Positions 56,366 through 63,754 of a DNA stretch of 64,000 bases are shown here, piece by piece. Within the stretch, counting starts at the first letter, position 1. Every line of letters begins with the position of its first letter. Position numbers and translations under genes: made by a program. Origin of the DNA: Urechidicola croceus (GTDB taxonomy: Bacteria; Bacteroidota; Bacteroidia; Flavobacteriales; Flavobacteriaceae); assembly GCF_001761325.1 (NCBI RefSeq), contig NZ_CP017478.1, positions 3,362,123 to 3,426,122 of the forward strand, in the 5' to 3' direction. The notes beneath the pieces were generated by a model. The model made no database searches. It was not told the origin of the DNA and saw only the letters and a list, made by a program, of their open reading frames with translations.

Positions 56366-56716
56366 TTATCTTCTAACTTCTTTAATTCTTGCTTTTTTAC
56401 CAGTAAGTCCTCTAAAGTAGTAGATACGAGCTCTTCTAACTTTACCTTGCTTGTTTACTTCAACTTTTTGAAGTGCTGGTAAATTGATAGGGAAAATACG
56501 CTCTACTCCAATAGTACCAGACATTTTTCTGATAGTAAAAGTTTCAGAAGATCCTGAGCCTTTCTTTTGGATTACAACACCTCTAAAGTGCTGAGTACGA
56601 GTTTTTTCACCTTCTTTAATTTCGTAATATACTGTAATCGTATCTCCTGCTGAAAATTCAGGGAATTCATTTTTTGAAACAAATTCGTCTTGTACGAATT
56701 TTACTAAATCTGCCAT
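56366..56716 (-). CDS. rplS: 50S ribosomal protein L19
   Basis: 116 residues, standard length. Typical L19 sequence: FSAGDTITVYYEIKEGEKTRTQHFRGVVIQKKGSGSSETFTIRKMSGTIGVERIFPINLPALQKVEV, ending in RARIYYFRGLTGKKARIKE. It sits at the 30S-50S interface. It has its own promoter (56786-56814) and a leader of about 63 nt with small hairpins, so it may be regulated separately from trmD, which lies 118 nt upstream. Confidence 0.98.
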   Translation of the reverse strand: MADLVKFVQDEFVSKNEFPEFSAGDTITVYYEIKEGEKTRTQHFRGVVIQKKGSGSSETFTIRKMSGTIGVERIFPINLPALQKVEVNKQGKVRRARIYYFRGLTGKKARIKEVRR

Positions 56717-56779
56717 TGTAATAGTTTTAATGGTTTAATAAAAGCAACATTCACGATTTTCGTCAGCGGTTGGTTTTAG
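56717..56779 (-). promoter_or_regulatory. rplS: rplS leader
   Basis: The predicted untranslated leader can form CAGC/GCTG (14-nt loop) and ACGA/TCGT (loop AAA) hairpins just after the start of transcription. Ribosomal-protein leaders often bind their own product. From memory, L19 leaders have been proposed for flavobacteria; I cannot verify that here. Confidence 0.35.
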
Positions 56780-56785
56780 TGGCTG

Positions 56786-56814
56786 CAAATGTATAAAAAA
56801 CCTTTTTTACACAA
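56786..56814 (-). promoter_or_regulatory. rplS: Promoter of rplS
   Basis: TTG (minus strand, 56814-56812), an 18-nt spacer and TACATTTG (56793-56786), a good match to the Bacteroidota consensus. Start expected near 56779. Confidence 0.7.
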
Positions 56815-56834
56815 AAATAAATTCTCAACAATTT

Positions 56835-57518
56835 TTAATCTTTATTTTCTAAGAGATCTGGACGTATATTCTTGGTGTGTTCCAGTGCTTTATCTGCACG
56901 CCATTCATCAATTTTAGGAAAGTTTCCTGAGAGTAAAATGTCGGGAACTTTCATTCCTTCATATTCTGAAGGTCTTGTGTATACTGGAGGAGATAATAAA
57001 TTATCTTGGTAGGAATCGGTGAGGGCAGAGGTTTCATCACCCAAAACACCCGGAATTAATCGTATTACAGCATCACATAAAACTGCTGCTGCTAGTTCAC
57101 CACCACTCAAAACATAATCTCCAATAGAAATTTCTTTGGTTATAAATTTATCTCTTACGCGCTGATCGACACCTTTATAATGACCAGTTAGTATAATAAT
57201 ATTCTCTTTTAGTGAAAGGGTGTTTGCTGTTTGTTGATTTAATGTTTTTGCATCAGGTGTCATATAAATTATTTCATCATAATTTCTCTCGTCTTGTAAA
57301 TCAGCAATACAAGTTGCAATTGGTTCAATCATTAAGACCATTCCTGCTCCACCACCAAATTGATAATCATCAATTTTACCATATTTATTTAATGCATATT
57401 TACGTAAATCATGAAAATGTACGTCTACTAAACCCTTATCTATAGCACGTTTTATAATGGAATGCTCAAAGGGACTTTTAATTAAATCTGGTGAAACTGT
57501 AATAATATCTATTCGCAT
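56835..57518 (-). CDS. trmD: tRNA (guanine-37-N1)-methyltransferase
   Basis: 227 residues. Start [25 protein letters not shown] is the family N-terminus. SPOUT-knot motifs: [61 protein letters not shown]. It makes m1G37 in tRNAs reading CUN, CCN and CGG, preventing frameshifting. The -7-like CAAAGATA (57523-57530, TATCTTTG on the minus strand) ends 4 nt before the ATG. Proximity to rplS is the common trmD-rplS arrangement, though here with a separate rplS promoter. Confidence 0.96.
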   Translation of the reverse strand: MRIDIITVSPDLIKSPFEHSIIKRAIDKGLVDVHFHDLRKYALNKYGKIDDYQFGGGAGMVLMIEPIATCIADLQDERNYDEIIYMTPDAKTLNQQTANTLSLKENIIILTGHYKGVDQRVRDKFITKEISIGDYVLSGGELAAAVLCDAVIRLIPGVLGDETSALTDSYQDNLLSPPVYTRPSEYEGMKVPDILLSGNFPKIDEWRADKALEHTKNIRPDLLENKD

Positions 57519-57522
57519 ACTG

Positions 57523-57530
57523 CAAAGATA
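57523..57530 (-). promoter_or_regulatory. trmD: -7 element of trmD
   Basis: TATCTTTG followed by CAGT then ATG on the minus strand. The box is canonical, but its position implies a leaderless transcript. No TTG is seen at -33. Confidence 0.45.
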
Positions 57531-57650
57531 TTACTTTTTAAAATAATAATTTTCAGCCATTGTTATTTTTCAGTTCTTAAAACACTCTAAGTTTTAAGTT
57601 CTTATTTGACAGTTTGTTTTAATGGTTAAAAGTAGTTTGTATTTAGATAT

Positions 57651-58424
57651 TTAATATCCGTTTCTCAAATTATCAGCATAACTGTTGGGTAAAATACTAT
57701 TTTCAACTGCCGAAGCCGCTTTTTCTATATTATACTTAAATTTCACAAATTTTACAGAGATACTGTCTTTATTTTTAATAGAACTGTTCTCGTTTATTGT
57801 TAAAATGACATAGCTTCCTCGGTTATCACTGTCTTTAGGTTTTCCAATTGAACCTAAATTGATAGCGTGTCTATAATGCAGTTTACTTTCATTTGGTGAT
57901 TTGAATGTTCTATGGTAAGGTTTATGGGTGTGTCCAAAGCACATAATATCAGCATTAGCTTGCTCCATTATTCTTATCATACTTTTGTCAGCCCTATCTT
58001 CAAATAGGTATTCATTTATTTTTCTTGGGCTGCCATGAACCATCAATAAATTTAATGTATCTCCATTGAGTTGAAATTCAACTTTAATATGTGCAGGAAG
58101 TGTTCTTAAATATGCCCTGTTTTTATCATTTATCAATTTGTTGGTCAAAGAAATAGAAATGGCGCCATTTGATTTTTCATCATCTGTTTTGTATGCACAA
58201 CCACAATCGTTGCTATTTCTTCCTATACCAAAATCATAATTTCCTGCTATGGTTGGTATTTTTCTTTTTCTTATTTCGTCGATTACTTCATTAGGCCAAA
58301 TATTATAACCTACCAAATCTCCAAGACAATAAATAGCATCGATTTCTCTTTTTTCTAAATCAAGAAAAAAGGATTCTAATGCAGGAAGGTTAGAGTGTAT
58401 ATCACTAAATAAGGCAATTTTCAT
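57651..58424 (-). CDS. Metallophosphoesterase (YfcE-like family)
   Basis: 257 residues. All metal-binding blocks of calcineurin-like phosphoesterases are present: FSDIHSN (Asp8, His10), GDLVGY (Asp36), GNYDF (Asn62), MVHGSP and CFGHTHKPY. A loop with Cys74 and Cys76 (NDCGCAYKTDDE) follows the GNYD motif and is typical of this subgroup. No signal peptide, so cytosolic. It starts 2 nt after the secreted arsenate-reductase-like gene in the arsR operon. Phosphodiester or nucleotide cleavage is likely; a link to arsenic stress is suggested only by position. Confidence 0.88.
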   Translation of the reverse strand: MKIALFSDIHSNLPALESFFLDLEKREIDAIYCLGDLVGYNIWPNEVIDEIRKRKIPTIAGNYDFGIGRNSNDCGCAYKTDDEKSNGAISISLTNKLINDKNRAYLRTLPAHIKVEFQLNGDTLNLLMVHGSPRKINEYLFEDRADKSMIRIMEQANADIMCFGHTHKPYHRTFKSPNESKLHYRHAINLGSIGKPKDSDNRGSYVILTINENSSIKNKDSISVKFVKFKYNIEKAASAVENSILPNSYADNLRNGY

Positions 58425-58426
58425 AA

Positions 58427-59050
58427 TTATTTATTTTTAATTAGGTGATTTATTTGAGCGGCTATATAAACAACATGTAATGGTAAATTATCAATTGTGA
58501 GTTCTAGATTGATGTTTGAAATATCGCTATCAATTAGGTCATTGTCTACAATAATTTTAATATTATTGTCAATATTTTCAATTTTTTTTAGAGGTTTAGG
58601 GAATATTAACCAGTTGTTATTGCTGTTATAATTAACTCTATAACTGTATGGGTTTATATTCTTATTCTTTTTAATTTTAAATCCATAATCAATCAGTGTA
58701 TTTAGATATGAAATTGGTTTGTTTTCTGTTGAAAGTCCTGCAGAATTTACTTTGATATCAATATCATAATACTTGAACCCTGTTTGGAGCCAAATCATTG
58801 CTAACTGAGATTTTTTTGTATTGTCTTTGTCTATAAATATTACAGCATTTTCTTTTTTATTTAAGCAGTTTTTATAAATTTTAAATGCTAATTGGTCTAG
58901 TTCGTTGATTTTTTCCTTACTCAAAGTGTTAATTTGTTCTGTTATTCCTTCAACACTTTTATTAATTTTATTGCGTAAAGATTGAGCCGATATTTGATGT
59001 GTACTAAATACCATCAATACAGTAATTAAAATAAAAGATTTTGTTTTCAT
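58427..59050 (-). CDS. Secreted, catalytically degenerate ArsC/LMW-phosphatase-like protein
   Basis: 207 residues with a signal peptide (1-22, ending ISAQ). Residues 60-107 follow the LMW-phosphatase-type arsenate reductase that usually accompanies arsR in Bacteroidota. VIFIDKDNTKKSQLAMIWLQT aligns with the FICTHNSRRSQLSQIWAQT region of that family as I remember it. The catalytic Cys position holds Asp74 and the phosphate-binding Arg position holds Lys80, so reductase or phosphatase chemistry is unlikely. The C-terminal VVYIAAQINHLI also fits. It may bind an oxyanion or peptide in the periplasm. Homology is by eye and needs a structure check. Confidence 0.55.
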   Translation of the reverse strand: MKTKSFILITVLMVFSTHQISAQSLRNKINKSVEGITEQINTLSKEKINELDQLAFKIYKNCLNKKENAVIFIDKDNTKKSQLAMIWLQTGFKYYDIDIKVNSAGLSTENKPISYLNTLIDYGFKIKKNKNINPYSYRVNYNSNNNWLIFPKPLKKIENIDNNIKIIVDNDLIDSDISNINLELTIDNLPLHVVYIAAQINHLIKNK

Positions 59051-59082
59051 AATAAGTAATTTTAAGGTTATATTAATTTATC

Positions 59083-59097
59083 GCAATAAAACGATTA
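59083..59097. promoter_or_regulatory. Candidate ArsR operator before the ArsC-like gene
   Basis: GCAATAAAACGATTA lies in the 63-nt gap between arsR and the next gene. It matches the site upstream of arsR (59465-59479) at 13 of 15 positions. With flanking bases it has the inverted form ATCG-N8-CGAT (59081-59096 region). Confidence 0.55.
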
Positions 59098-59113
59098 TTG
59101 ATTTTAAATTTTT

Positions 59114-59446
59114 TTAACAGCAATTGTCTTTATCTATTAAATCTTGATCTAAAAATGGTATTATAATCTCCTTCATTTTTAACCAATTTTCTTTATCTAT
59201 ACAATAACAAACACTAGTTCCTTCAACTGTACCTTTTATCAATCCTAAATGTTTTAATTCTTTAAGGTGTTGTGATATTGTTGGTTGTGCTAAACCAATT
59301 TCGTCTACCAAACCTCCGCAGAAACAGGTGTCTAATTTAAATAATTGTTGTAAAATGGCAATTCTTGCCGGATGCCCAAAGACTTTTGCGAAAATTGCAA
59401 TTTCGTTTTGTTGGTCTGTAAAGATTTCTGTTTTTGCTAATCCCAT
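59114..59446 (-). CDS. arsR: ArsR/SmtB family transcriptional regulator
   Basis: 110 residues. Winged helix with FGHPARIAILQQL, the recognition helix QPTISQHLKELKHLGLI and wing GTVEGTSVCYCID. Potential As(III)-binding cysteines are Cys41 and Cys43 (TCFCGGLVDEIG), Cys85/Cys87 in the wing end, and a terminal Cys109-Cys110 pair. It should repress its own operon and release it on binding arsenite or a related thiophilic metalloid. Two matching candidate operators flank it. No arsenite efflux pump (ACR3/ArsB) is next to it. Confidence 0.93.
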   Translation of the reverse strand: MGLAKTEIFTDQQNEIAIFAKVFGHPARIAILQQLFKLDTCFCGGLVDEIGLAQPTISQHLKELKHLGLIKGTVEGTSVCYCIDKENWLKMKEIIIPFLDQDLIDKDNCC

Positions 59447-59464
59447 TTTAATAATTATTTAATT

Positions 59465-59479
59465 GCAATATTACGATTA
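59465..59479. promoter_or_regulatory. Candidate ArsR operator before arsR
   Basis: GCAATATTACGATTA, 19 nt upstream of the arsR ATG. Extended, it reads ATTG-N8-CGAT, nearly the ATCG-N8-CGAT inverted repeat seen at the second site. Confidence 0.6.
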
Positions 59480-59673
59480 ATTTTTTAGTCTCCAAATTTT
59501 TAAAAGAAAAAACTGGTTTATTATTTTTTAGTTTTCATTTATTATTAAAATTTTTGTTTTGCAACTTATTAATACAATTGCATATACTAGTATTTTACAA
59601 AGTTTATATGTTTAACTATCAATTTCTTAAATTTAAATAAAATAGAGTATTGTTTATAAAGAAATTAAAGAAT

Positions 59674-60519
59674 TCATTTTAAACTTTTTATCATCCTATC
59701 ATTTCCGAAAATATCTTTTCGTAGTTCAATGTTTTTAAAGTCTTTGTTTTTAAGAAGTTCAGTGGTTTCTTTTCCTAAATATTGGTTTATTTCAAAAAAA
59801 AGTTGTCCCTTTTTGGTTAGGTATTCTTTGGCAATACTGGCAATACGATTGTAAAAAATCAAAGGGTTTTTGTCGTCAACAAAGAGTGCTAAATAAGGTT
59901 CGTTGTCTAACACATTATTTTTCATTTCCTCTTTTTCAAGTTCCCGTACATAAGGAGGGTTGCTTACAATAATATCAAAATTGATAGGTAAATTACTGAT
60001 TGTTAATATGTTTTCATTTAAAAAATGAACGTTTACCTTATTTAAATCGGCATTTTTTTGAGCGGTTGTTAGAGCTTTGGTTGATACATCGAGTGCATAA
60101 ACTTTAGCATTTGGTAAGTTTTTGGCTAGAGAAATGGCAATACAGCCACTACCTGTACCAATATCTAGTATGTTTAATTTTGAATTTTTATCTACAGATT
60201 CAAGAAGCCATTGTACCAATTCTTCAGTTTCAGGTCTTGGAATTAATACATTTTCATTGACATAGAAAGGTAGGCCGTAAAATTCAGTAGAGCCAATAAT
60301 ATATTGTATAGGAATTTCTTGTTTTAATTTGTCAAGAACTTTAATAAAAAACGATTCATCATCTGTAGTCAGTTCAAAATGTGGGTCTAAAGCAATATCA
60401 ACACGCTTTAAATTCAATCGATGCTCCATTAAAATGTAGAAAAAGTTTTCTATTTCTTCAATTGGGTAGAAGGTTTTTAAATGAATTTTTAGTATGTTTT
60501 TTAATGAAGTAGGTGTCAT
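59674..60519 (-). CDS. prmC: Peptide chain release factor N5-glutamine methyltransferase
   Basis: 281 residues from the ATG at 60519, which overlaps the stop of the upstream GNAT gene as ATGA. A GTG eight codons earlier extends into that gene and is not needed. Methyltransferase motifs: ILDIGTGSGCIAISLAKNLP (SAM-binding), ALDVSTKALTTAQKNA and the catalytic FDIIVSNPPYV. The N-terminal helical domain recognises the release factor, and PIQYIIGSTEFYG is a PrmC hallmark. It methylates the GGQ glutamine of RF1 and RF2. Confidence 0.95.
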   Translation of the reverse strand: MTPTSLKNILKIHLKTFYPIEEIENFFYILMEHRLNLKRVDIALDPHFELTTDDESFFIKVLDKLKQEIPIQYIIGSTEFYGLPFYVNENVLIPRPETEELVQWLLESVDKNSKLNILDIGTGSGCIAISLAKNLPNAKVYALDVSTKALTTAQKNADLNKVNVHFLNENILTISNLPINFDIIVSNPPYVRELEKEEMKNNVLDNEPYLALFVDDKNPLIFYNRIASIAKEYLTKKGQLFFEINQYLGKETTELLKNKDFKNIELRKDIFGNDRMIKSLK

Positions 60520-61013
60520 TTTTTCAAATCTTTTAGCATCCACATATTACAACTATAATGTCCCGTATCGCCCAAAGGTGCATTCAAAGATTCAAAACCA
60601 ACTTTATGATAGAGTTTACGAGCATTTTTCATGTAAGGTAATGTTTCAAGATAACATTTTTCAAAGCCTAATTGACGTGCTTTTTCAAGGCAAGTTTCCA
60701 TTATTTTTGAGCCAAAACCTTTACCTCTTGCTATAGGAGAAAAGTACATTTTTTGTAATTCACAGATTTTTTCTGTTGTGTTTTGTAATTGCATGATTCC
60801 TGCACCGCCAATAATATTGCTATCATCAGTAATTACATAATAGGCAGCATCTGGAATGTTGTATGTTTCAAACATAATATCTAATGCAGTGTCTTCATAA
60901 GCAGTTCCAACTTTTGGGACTCCAAATTCAATTAAAACTTCTCGAATAATTTTGGCTATTTGCTCATTATCATTCGCTTGAATTTCTCGAATAGTGTAGG
61001 TTTTTATACTCAA
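60516..61013 (-). CDS. GNAT family N-acetyltransferase
   Basis: 165 residues. The acetyl-CoA loop is MYFSPIARGKGFGSKIMETCLEKARQLG (Q/R-x-x-G-x-G/A form), followed by CYLETLPYMKNARKLYHKVGFESL, both classic GNAT motifs. The substrate is not known; the YLET...KLY.K.GF pattern is seen in MarR-associated and amino-acid acetyltransferases. Its stop overlaps the prmC start by 3 nt. It diverges from the LEA lipoprotein gene with a 50-nt gap. Confidence 0.9.
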   Translation of the reverse strand: MSIKTYTIREIQANDNEQIAKIIREVLIEFGVPKVGTAYEDTALDIMFETYNIPDAAYYVITDDSNIIGGAGIMQLQNTTEKICELQKMYFSPIARGKGFGSKIMETCLEKARQLGFEKCYLETLPYMKNARKLYHKVGFESLNAPLGDTGHYSCNMWMLKDLKK

Positions 61014-61023
61014 TTTAAAGTCT

Positions 61024-61031
61024 TATTTTTG
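61024..61031 (+). promoter_or_regulatory. -7 element of the LEA lipoprotein-ribD operon
   Basis: TATTTTTG matches TAnnTTTG; start expected near 61038, 26 nt before the ATG. The -33 is not a clear TTG. Confidence 0.4.
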
Positions 61032-61063
61032 TGAGGTGAAGATACAAAATATCAATTCGAAAG

Positions 61064-61531
61064 ATGAAAAATAAAATTATAATTTTCTGCTTGACATTAT
61101 TAGTTGTTTCTAGTTGTGCAGTTAGAAAAAAGCCAAAATTTTTAAAAGTTGATAATATTAAGGTAATGAATATATCTTCTGATATTATTACAATAGGAGC
61201 TGAAGTGTTTTTTGAGAACCAAAATAACATTGGGGGTAAATTAGAGACTAAAGGGATAAAGGTGATGGTGAATGACTTAGAGGTGGCTCAAGTGCGATCA
61301 GAAATGTTTAAAATACCTGCAAAGAAAGAATTTGCTATTCCAATGGTTGTTGATATTCCGACAAAAGAATTGAAAAGGAAGGCAAATGGCAATTTTTTAG
61401 AAGGCTTATTGAAATCTTTATTAAATCAAGATTTAAAAGTTCAATTTAAAGGGAAGTTAAAATATAAGGTTATGGGATATTCAGATTATTACGATATTGA
61501 TGAAACCGAACTCATTAAACTTAAATTTTAA
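61064..61531 (+). CDS. LEA type 2-like lipoprotein
   Basis: 155 residues. The signal peptide ends in a lipobox VVSSC (Cys18), so it is a lipoprotein. The remainder is a single LEA_2/WHy-like beta-sandwich domain: VDNIKVMNISSDIITIGAEVFFENQNNIGGKLETKGIKVMVNDLEVA and FAIPMVVDIPTKEL. Such domains occur in plant desiccation proteins and bacterial envelope proteins; the role here is unknown. Its stop directly abuts the ribD start. Confidence 0.85.
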   Translation: MKNKIIIFCLTLLVVSSCAVRKKPKFLKVDNIKVMNISSDIITIGAEVFFENQNNIGGKLETKGIKVMVNDLEVAQVRSEMFKIPAKKEFAIPMVVDIPTKELKRKANGNFLEGLLKSLLNQDLKVQFKGKLKYKVMGYSDYYDIDETELIKLKF

Positions 61532-62587
61532 ATGACACAGCACGAAAAATATATCAGTCGTTGTATTCAGTTGTCTAAAAGTGGGTTGGGTACAACACGC
61601 CCAAATCCAATGGTAGGATGTGTTGTTGTTCATGATGACACTATAATTGGAGAAGGGTTTACAAGCCCTTATGGTGGTAACCACGCTGAAGTCAATGCTA
61701 TTGAATCTGTAGAAAATAAAGAATTATTAGTGAATTCTATAATTTATGTGAGTTTAGAACCTTGTAGTCATTTTGGTAAGACACCACCATGTGCACATTT
61801 GATTGTGAAATCAAAAATTCCTAAAGTTGTTATCGGTGTAATTGATGATAATGAATTAGTAGGAGGAAAGGGTGTTCAATATTTGAAAGATAATGGTTGT
61901 GAAGTAGTTGTGGGAGTTTTAGAGGATGAATGTAAGGAGGTGAATAAGCGTTTTTTTACATATCATAATAAAAAAAGGCCATATATTATTTTAAAGTGGG
62001 CAGAATCTAAAGATGGTTTTATTGATGAAATTAGGAAAGAAGATGCAGAAAAGAAGCCTACTTGGATTTCCAATGGGTATTCACAGCAACTAGTTCATAA
62101 ATGGAGAAGCGAAGAACATGCAATTTTAGTAGGTACCAATACTGTAATTACTGATAATCCTAAATTGAATGTTAGGAAATGGGTTGGTCAAGATCCAGTT
62201 AGAGTAGTATTGGATAATTCAATGCGTATACCGCATGATTTTCATGTTTTTGATGGATCTATAAAAACAATTGTATTTACAAGTTCAAAATCTCATTTTG
62301 AAGATGAAAAAGAAAATGTTGTTTTAAAATATATTGATTATACTAAAAGTGTACCTAACCAGATATGTAAAGTTTTGTATGAAAATAATATTCAATCAAT
62401 GATTGTTGAAGGAGGCGCTCAAACTTTATTAGGCTTTTTAAATGAAGATTTGTGGGACGAAGCTCGAATATTTGTTGGTGACAAAGTCTTTGGAGAGGGT
62501 TTAAGTGCGCCAAATATAGAAGGTGTTTTATGTGATTTTCAAAAAGTTGGTTCTGATATTATAAAAATAATCAAACCGCGTAATTGA
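61532..62587 (+). CDS. ribD: Bifunctional riboflavin deaminase-reductase
   Basis: 351 residues. The N-terminal deaminase has the zinc ligands His51 (HAEVNAIE, with catalytic Glu53), Cys78 and Cys87 (EPCSHFGKTPPC). The C-terminal reductase has RPYIILKWAESKDG, AILVGTNTVITDNPKLNVR and IQSMIVEGGAQTLLGFL. It carries out the second and third steps of riboflavin synthesis. Its stop overlaps the TTG start of the next gene by 4 nt. Confidence 0.96.
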   Translation: MTQHEKYISRCIQLSKSGLGTTRPNPMVGCVVVHDDTIIGEGFTSPYGGNHAEVNAIESVENKELLVNSIIYVSLEPCSHFGKTPPCAHLIVKSKIPKVVIGVIDDNELVGGKGVQYLKDNGCEVVVGVLEDECKEVNKRFFTYHNKKRPYIILKWAESKDGFIDEIRKEDAEKKPTWISNGYSQQLVHKWRSEEHAILVGTNTVITDNPKLNVRKWVGQDPVRVVLDNSMRIPHDFHVFDGSIKTIVFTSSKSHFEDEKENVVLKYIDYTKSVPNQICKVLYENNIQSMIVEGGAQTLLGFLNEDLWDEARIFVGDKVFGEGLSAPNIEGVLCDFQKVGSDIIKIIKPRN

Positions 62588-63198
62588 GTTTAGTAGATAC
62601 ATATAGAACTATTGATAAAATTTTTGAAAGTGAGGTTTTTAAGGATAAAGGAAGTAAATTTATAGGTTACGCTTTTCCAGTTATTGATGAGGGTCAAATT
62701 AAGATTTATATTGAAGAATTGAAATCAAAACATCATAAGGCTAGGCATTGGTGTTATGCTTGGCGTTTAGGAAAAGAAAATTTTAGATTTAGAGCAAATG
62801 ATGATGGTGAACCAGGAAATAGCGCAGGTCAACCAATTTATGGGCAAATTCAATCGTTTGATTTAACAAATGTTCTTGTTGTAGTGGTGCGTTATTTTGG
62901 TGGAACAAAATTGGGAGTAAGTGGTCTTATAAATGCATATAAAAATGCTGCTAAAGATGTTTTGGAGGTTTCAAAAATTGTTGTGAAGACAATAGATCTA
63001 CATTTTGTAATTTTATTTGAATATGAACATCTAGATAAAGTTATGCGGATTATTAAAGATAAAAATCTCACAATAGTACATCAAAAAATGGAAATGAGTT
63101 GTGAGTTTGAGATTAGTGTACGAAAAAAAGAGGTAGAATCAACGCTTTTGGCATTTGAAAATCTACGATGTTTAACTATTAAAGAAAAAGAGGGTTGA
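62584..63198 (+). CDS. YigZ/IMPACT family protein, TTG start
   Basis: 204 residues. The start is TTG at 62584, forming TTGA with the ribD stop. Residues 1-120 form the UPF0029/IMPACT N-terminal domain: KDKGSKFIGYAFPV, HKARHWCYAWRLG, DDGEPGNSAGQPIYGQI and VVVVRYFGGTKLGVSGLINAYKNAA. The C-terminal part is DUF1949-like. The eukaryotic relative inhibits GCN2, and the bacterial role is unclear (possibly translation or nucleotide related). Its end overlaps the convergent thioesterase gene by 20 nt. Confidence 0.9.
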   Translation: MSLVDTYRTIDKIFESEVFKDKGSKFIGYAFPVIDEGQIKIYIEELKSKHHKARHWCYAWRLGKENFRFRANDDGEPGNSAGQPIYGQIQSFDLTNVLVVVVRYFGGTKLGVSGLINAYKNAAKDVLEVSKIVVKTIDLHFVILFEYEHLDKVMRIIKDKNLTIVHQKMEMSCEFEISVRKKEVESTLLAFENLRCLTIKEKEG

Positions 63199-63586
63199 TT
63201 TTATCTAATAAGTATTGAGGGCAACGAGTAGGTTTGTTTTTTTTCATATCTATAAAAACCAAACTTGTATATCCTGTTGTTAGTAACTCCTTATTTTCAT
63301 TGTAAATTTCAAAGTCAAATTCGATTTTAACTGTAGGTTGTTTTTTGAGAGAGGTTTTTAAAGTCAGAAGGTCGTCATACTTTGCTGGTTTTAAATAATT
63401 TACATTTAAATTTAAAACAGGGAGCATAATTCCGTTATTTTCCATACTTTTATAAGATGCACCTAAATGGCGTAACCATTCAACTCGACCCATTTCAAAA
63501 TATTCGGCATAATTACCGTAATAGACATAGCCCATTTGGTCGGTTTCGCCATATCTAACGCGGATTTTTAATTCGTGAGTGAGCAT
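63179..63586 (-). CDS. Acyl-CoA thioesterase (hotdog fold, YbgC-like)
   Basis: 135 residues. Hotdog-fold 4-hydroxybenzoyl-CoA thioesterase family: RYGETDQMGYVYYGNYAEYFEMGRVEWLRHLG contains the catalytic Asp of the Tol-Pal-associated YbgC subgroup. It hydrolyses acyl-CoA or acyl-ACP thioesters. It is transcribed away from dnaA, with 168 bp between them, an arrangement I associate with flavobacterial dnaA loci. Confidence 0.9.
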   Translation of the reverse strand: MLTHELKIRVRYGETDQMGYVYYGNYAEYFEMGRVEWLRHLGASYKSMENNGIMLPVLNLNVNYLKPAKYDDLLTLKTSLKKQPTVKIEFDFEIYNENKELLTTGYTSLVFIDMKKNKPTRCPQYLLDKINPLFL

Positions 63587-63666
63587 TAATTTTTTTTTAT
63601 GAGGATAACATTATAAGCATAAAAAAGTTTAAAAGCAATAGTGATTTTATTTTTTTATACTAAAAT

Positions 63667-63675
63667 TTATTCACA
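63667..63675 (+). other. DnaA box
   Basis: TTATTCACA matches the DnaA-box consensus TTATNCACA and lies 80 nt upstream of the dnaA start, so it may mediate autoregulation. Only one clear box was noticed in this gap; a full origin is not demonstrated. Confidence 0.55.
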
Positions 63676-63754
63676 CTTTTGTATGACCAAAAAATATAGG
63701 TGTCTCTCTATATTTTAAGTTAACCAAAACCCAAAAAAATATCTAATAATAAGA

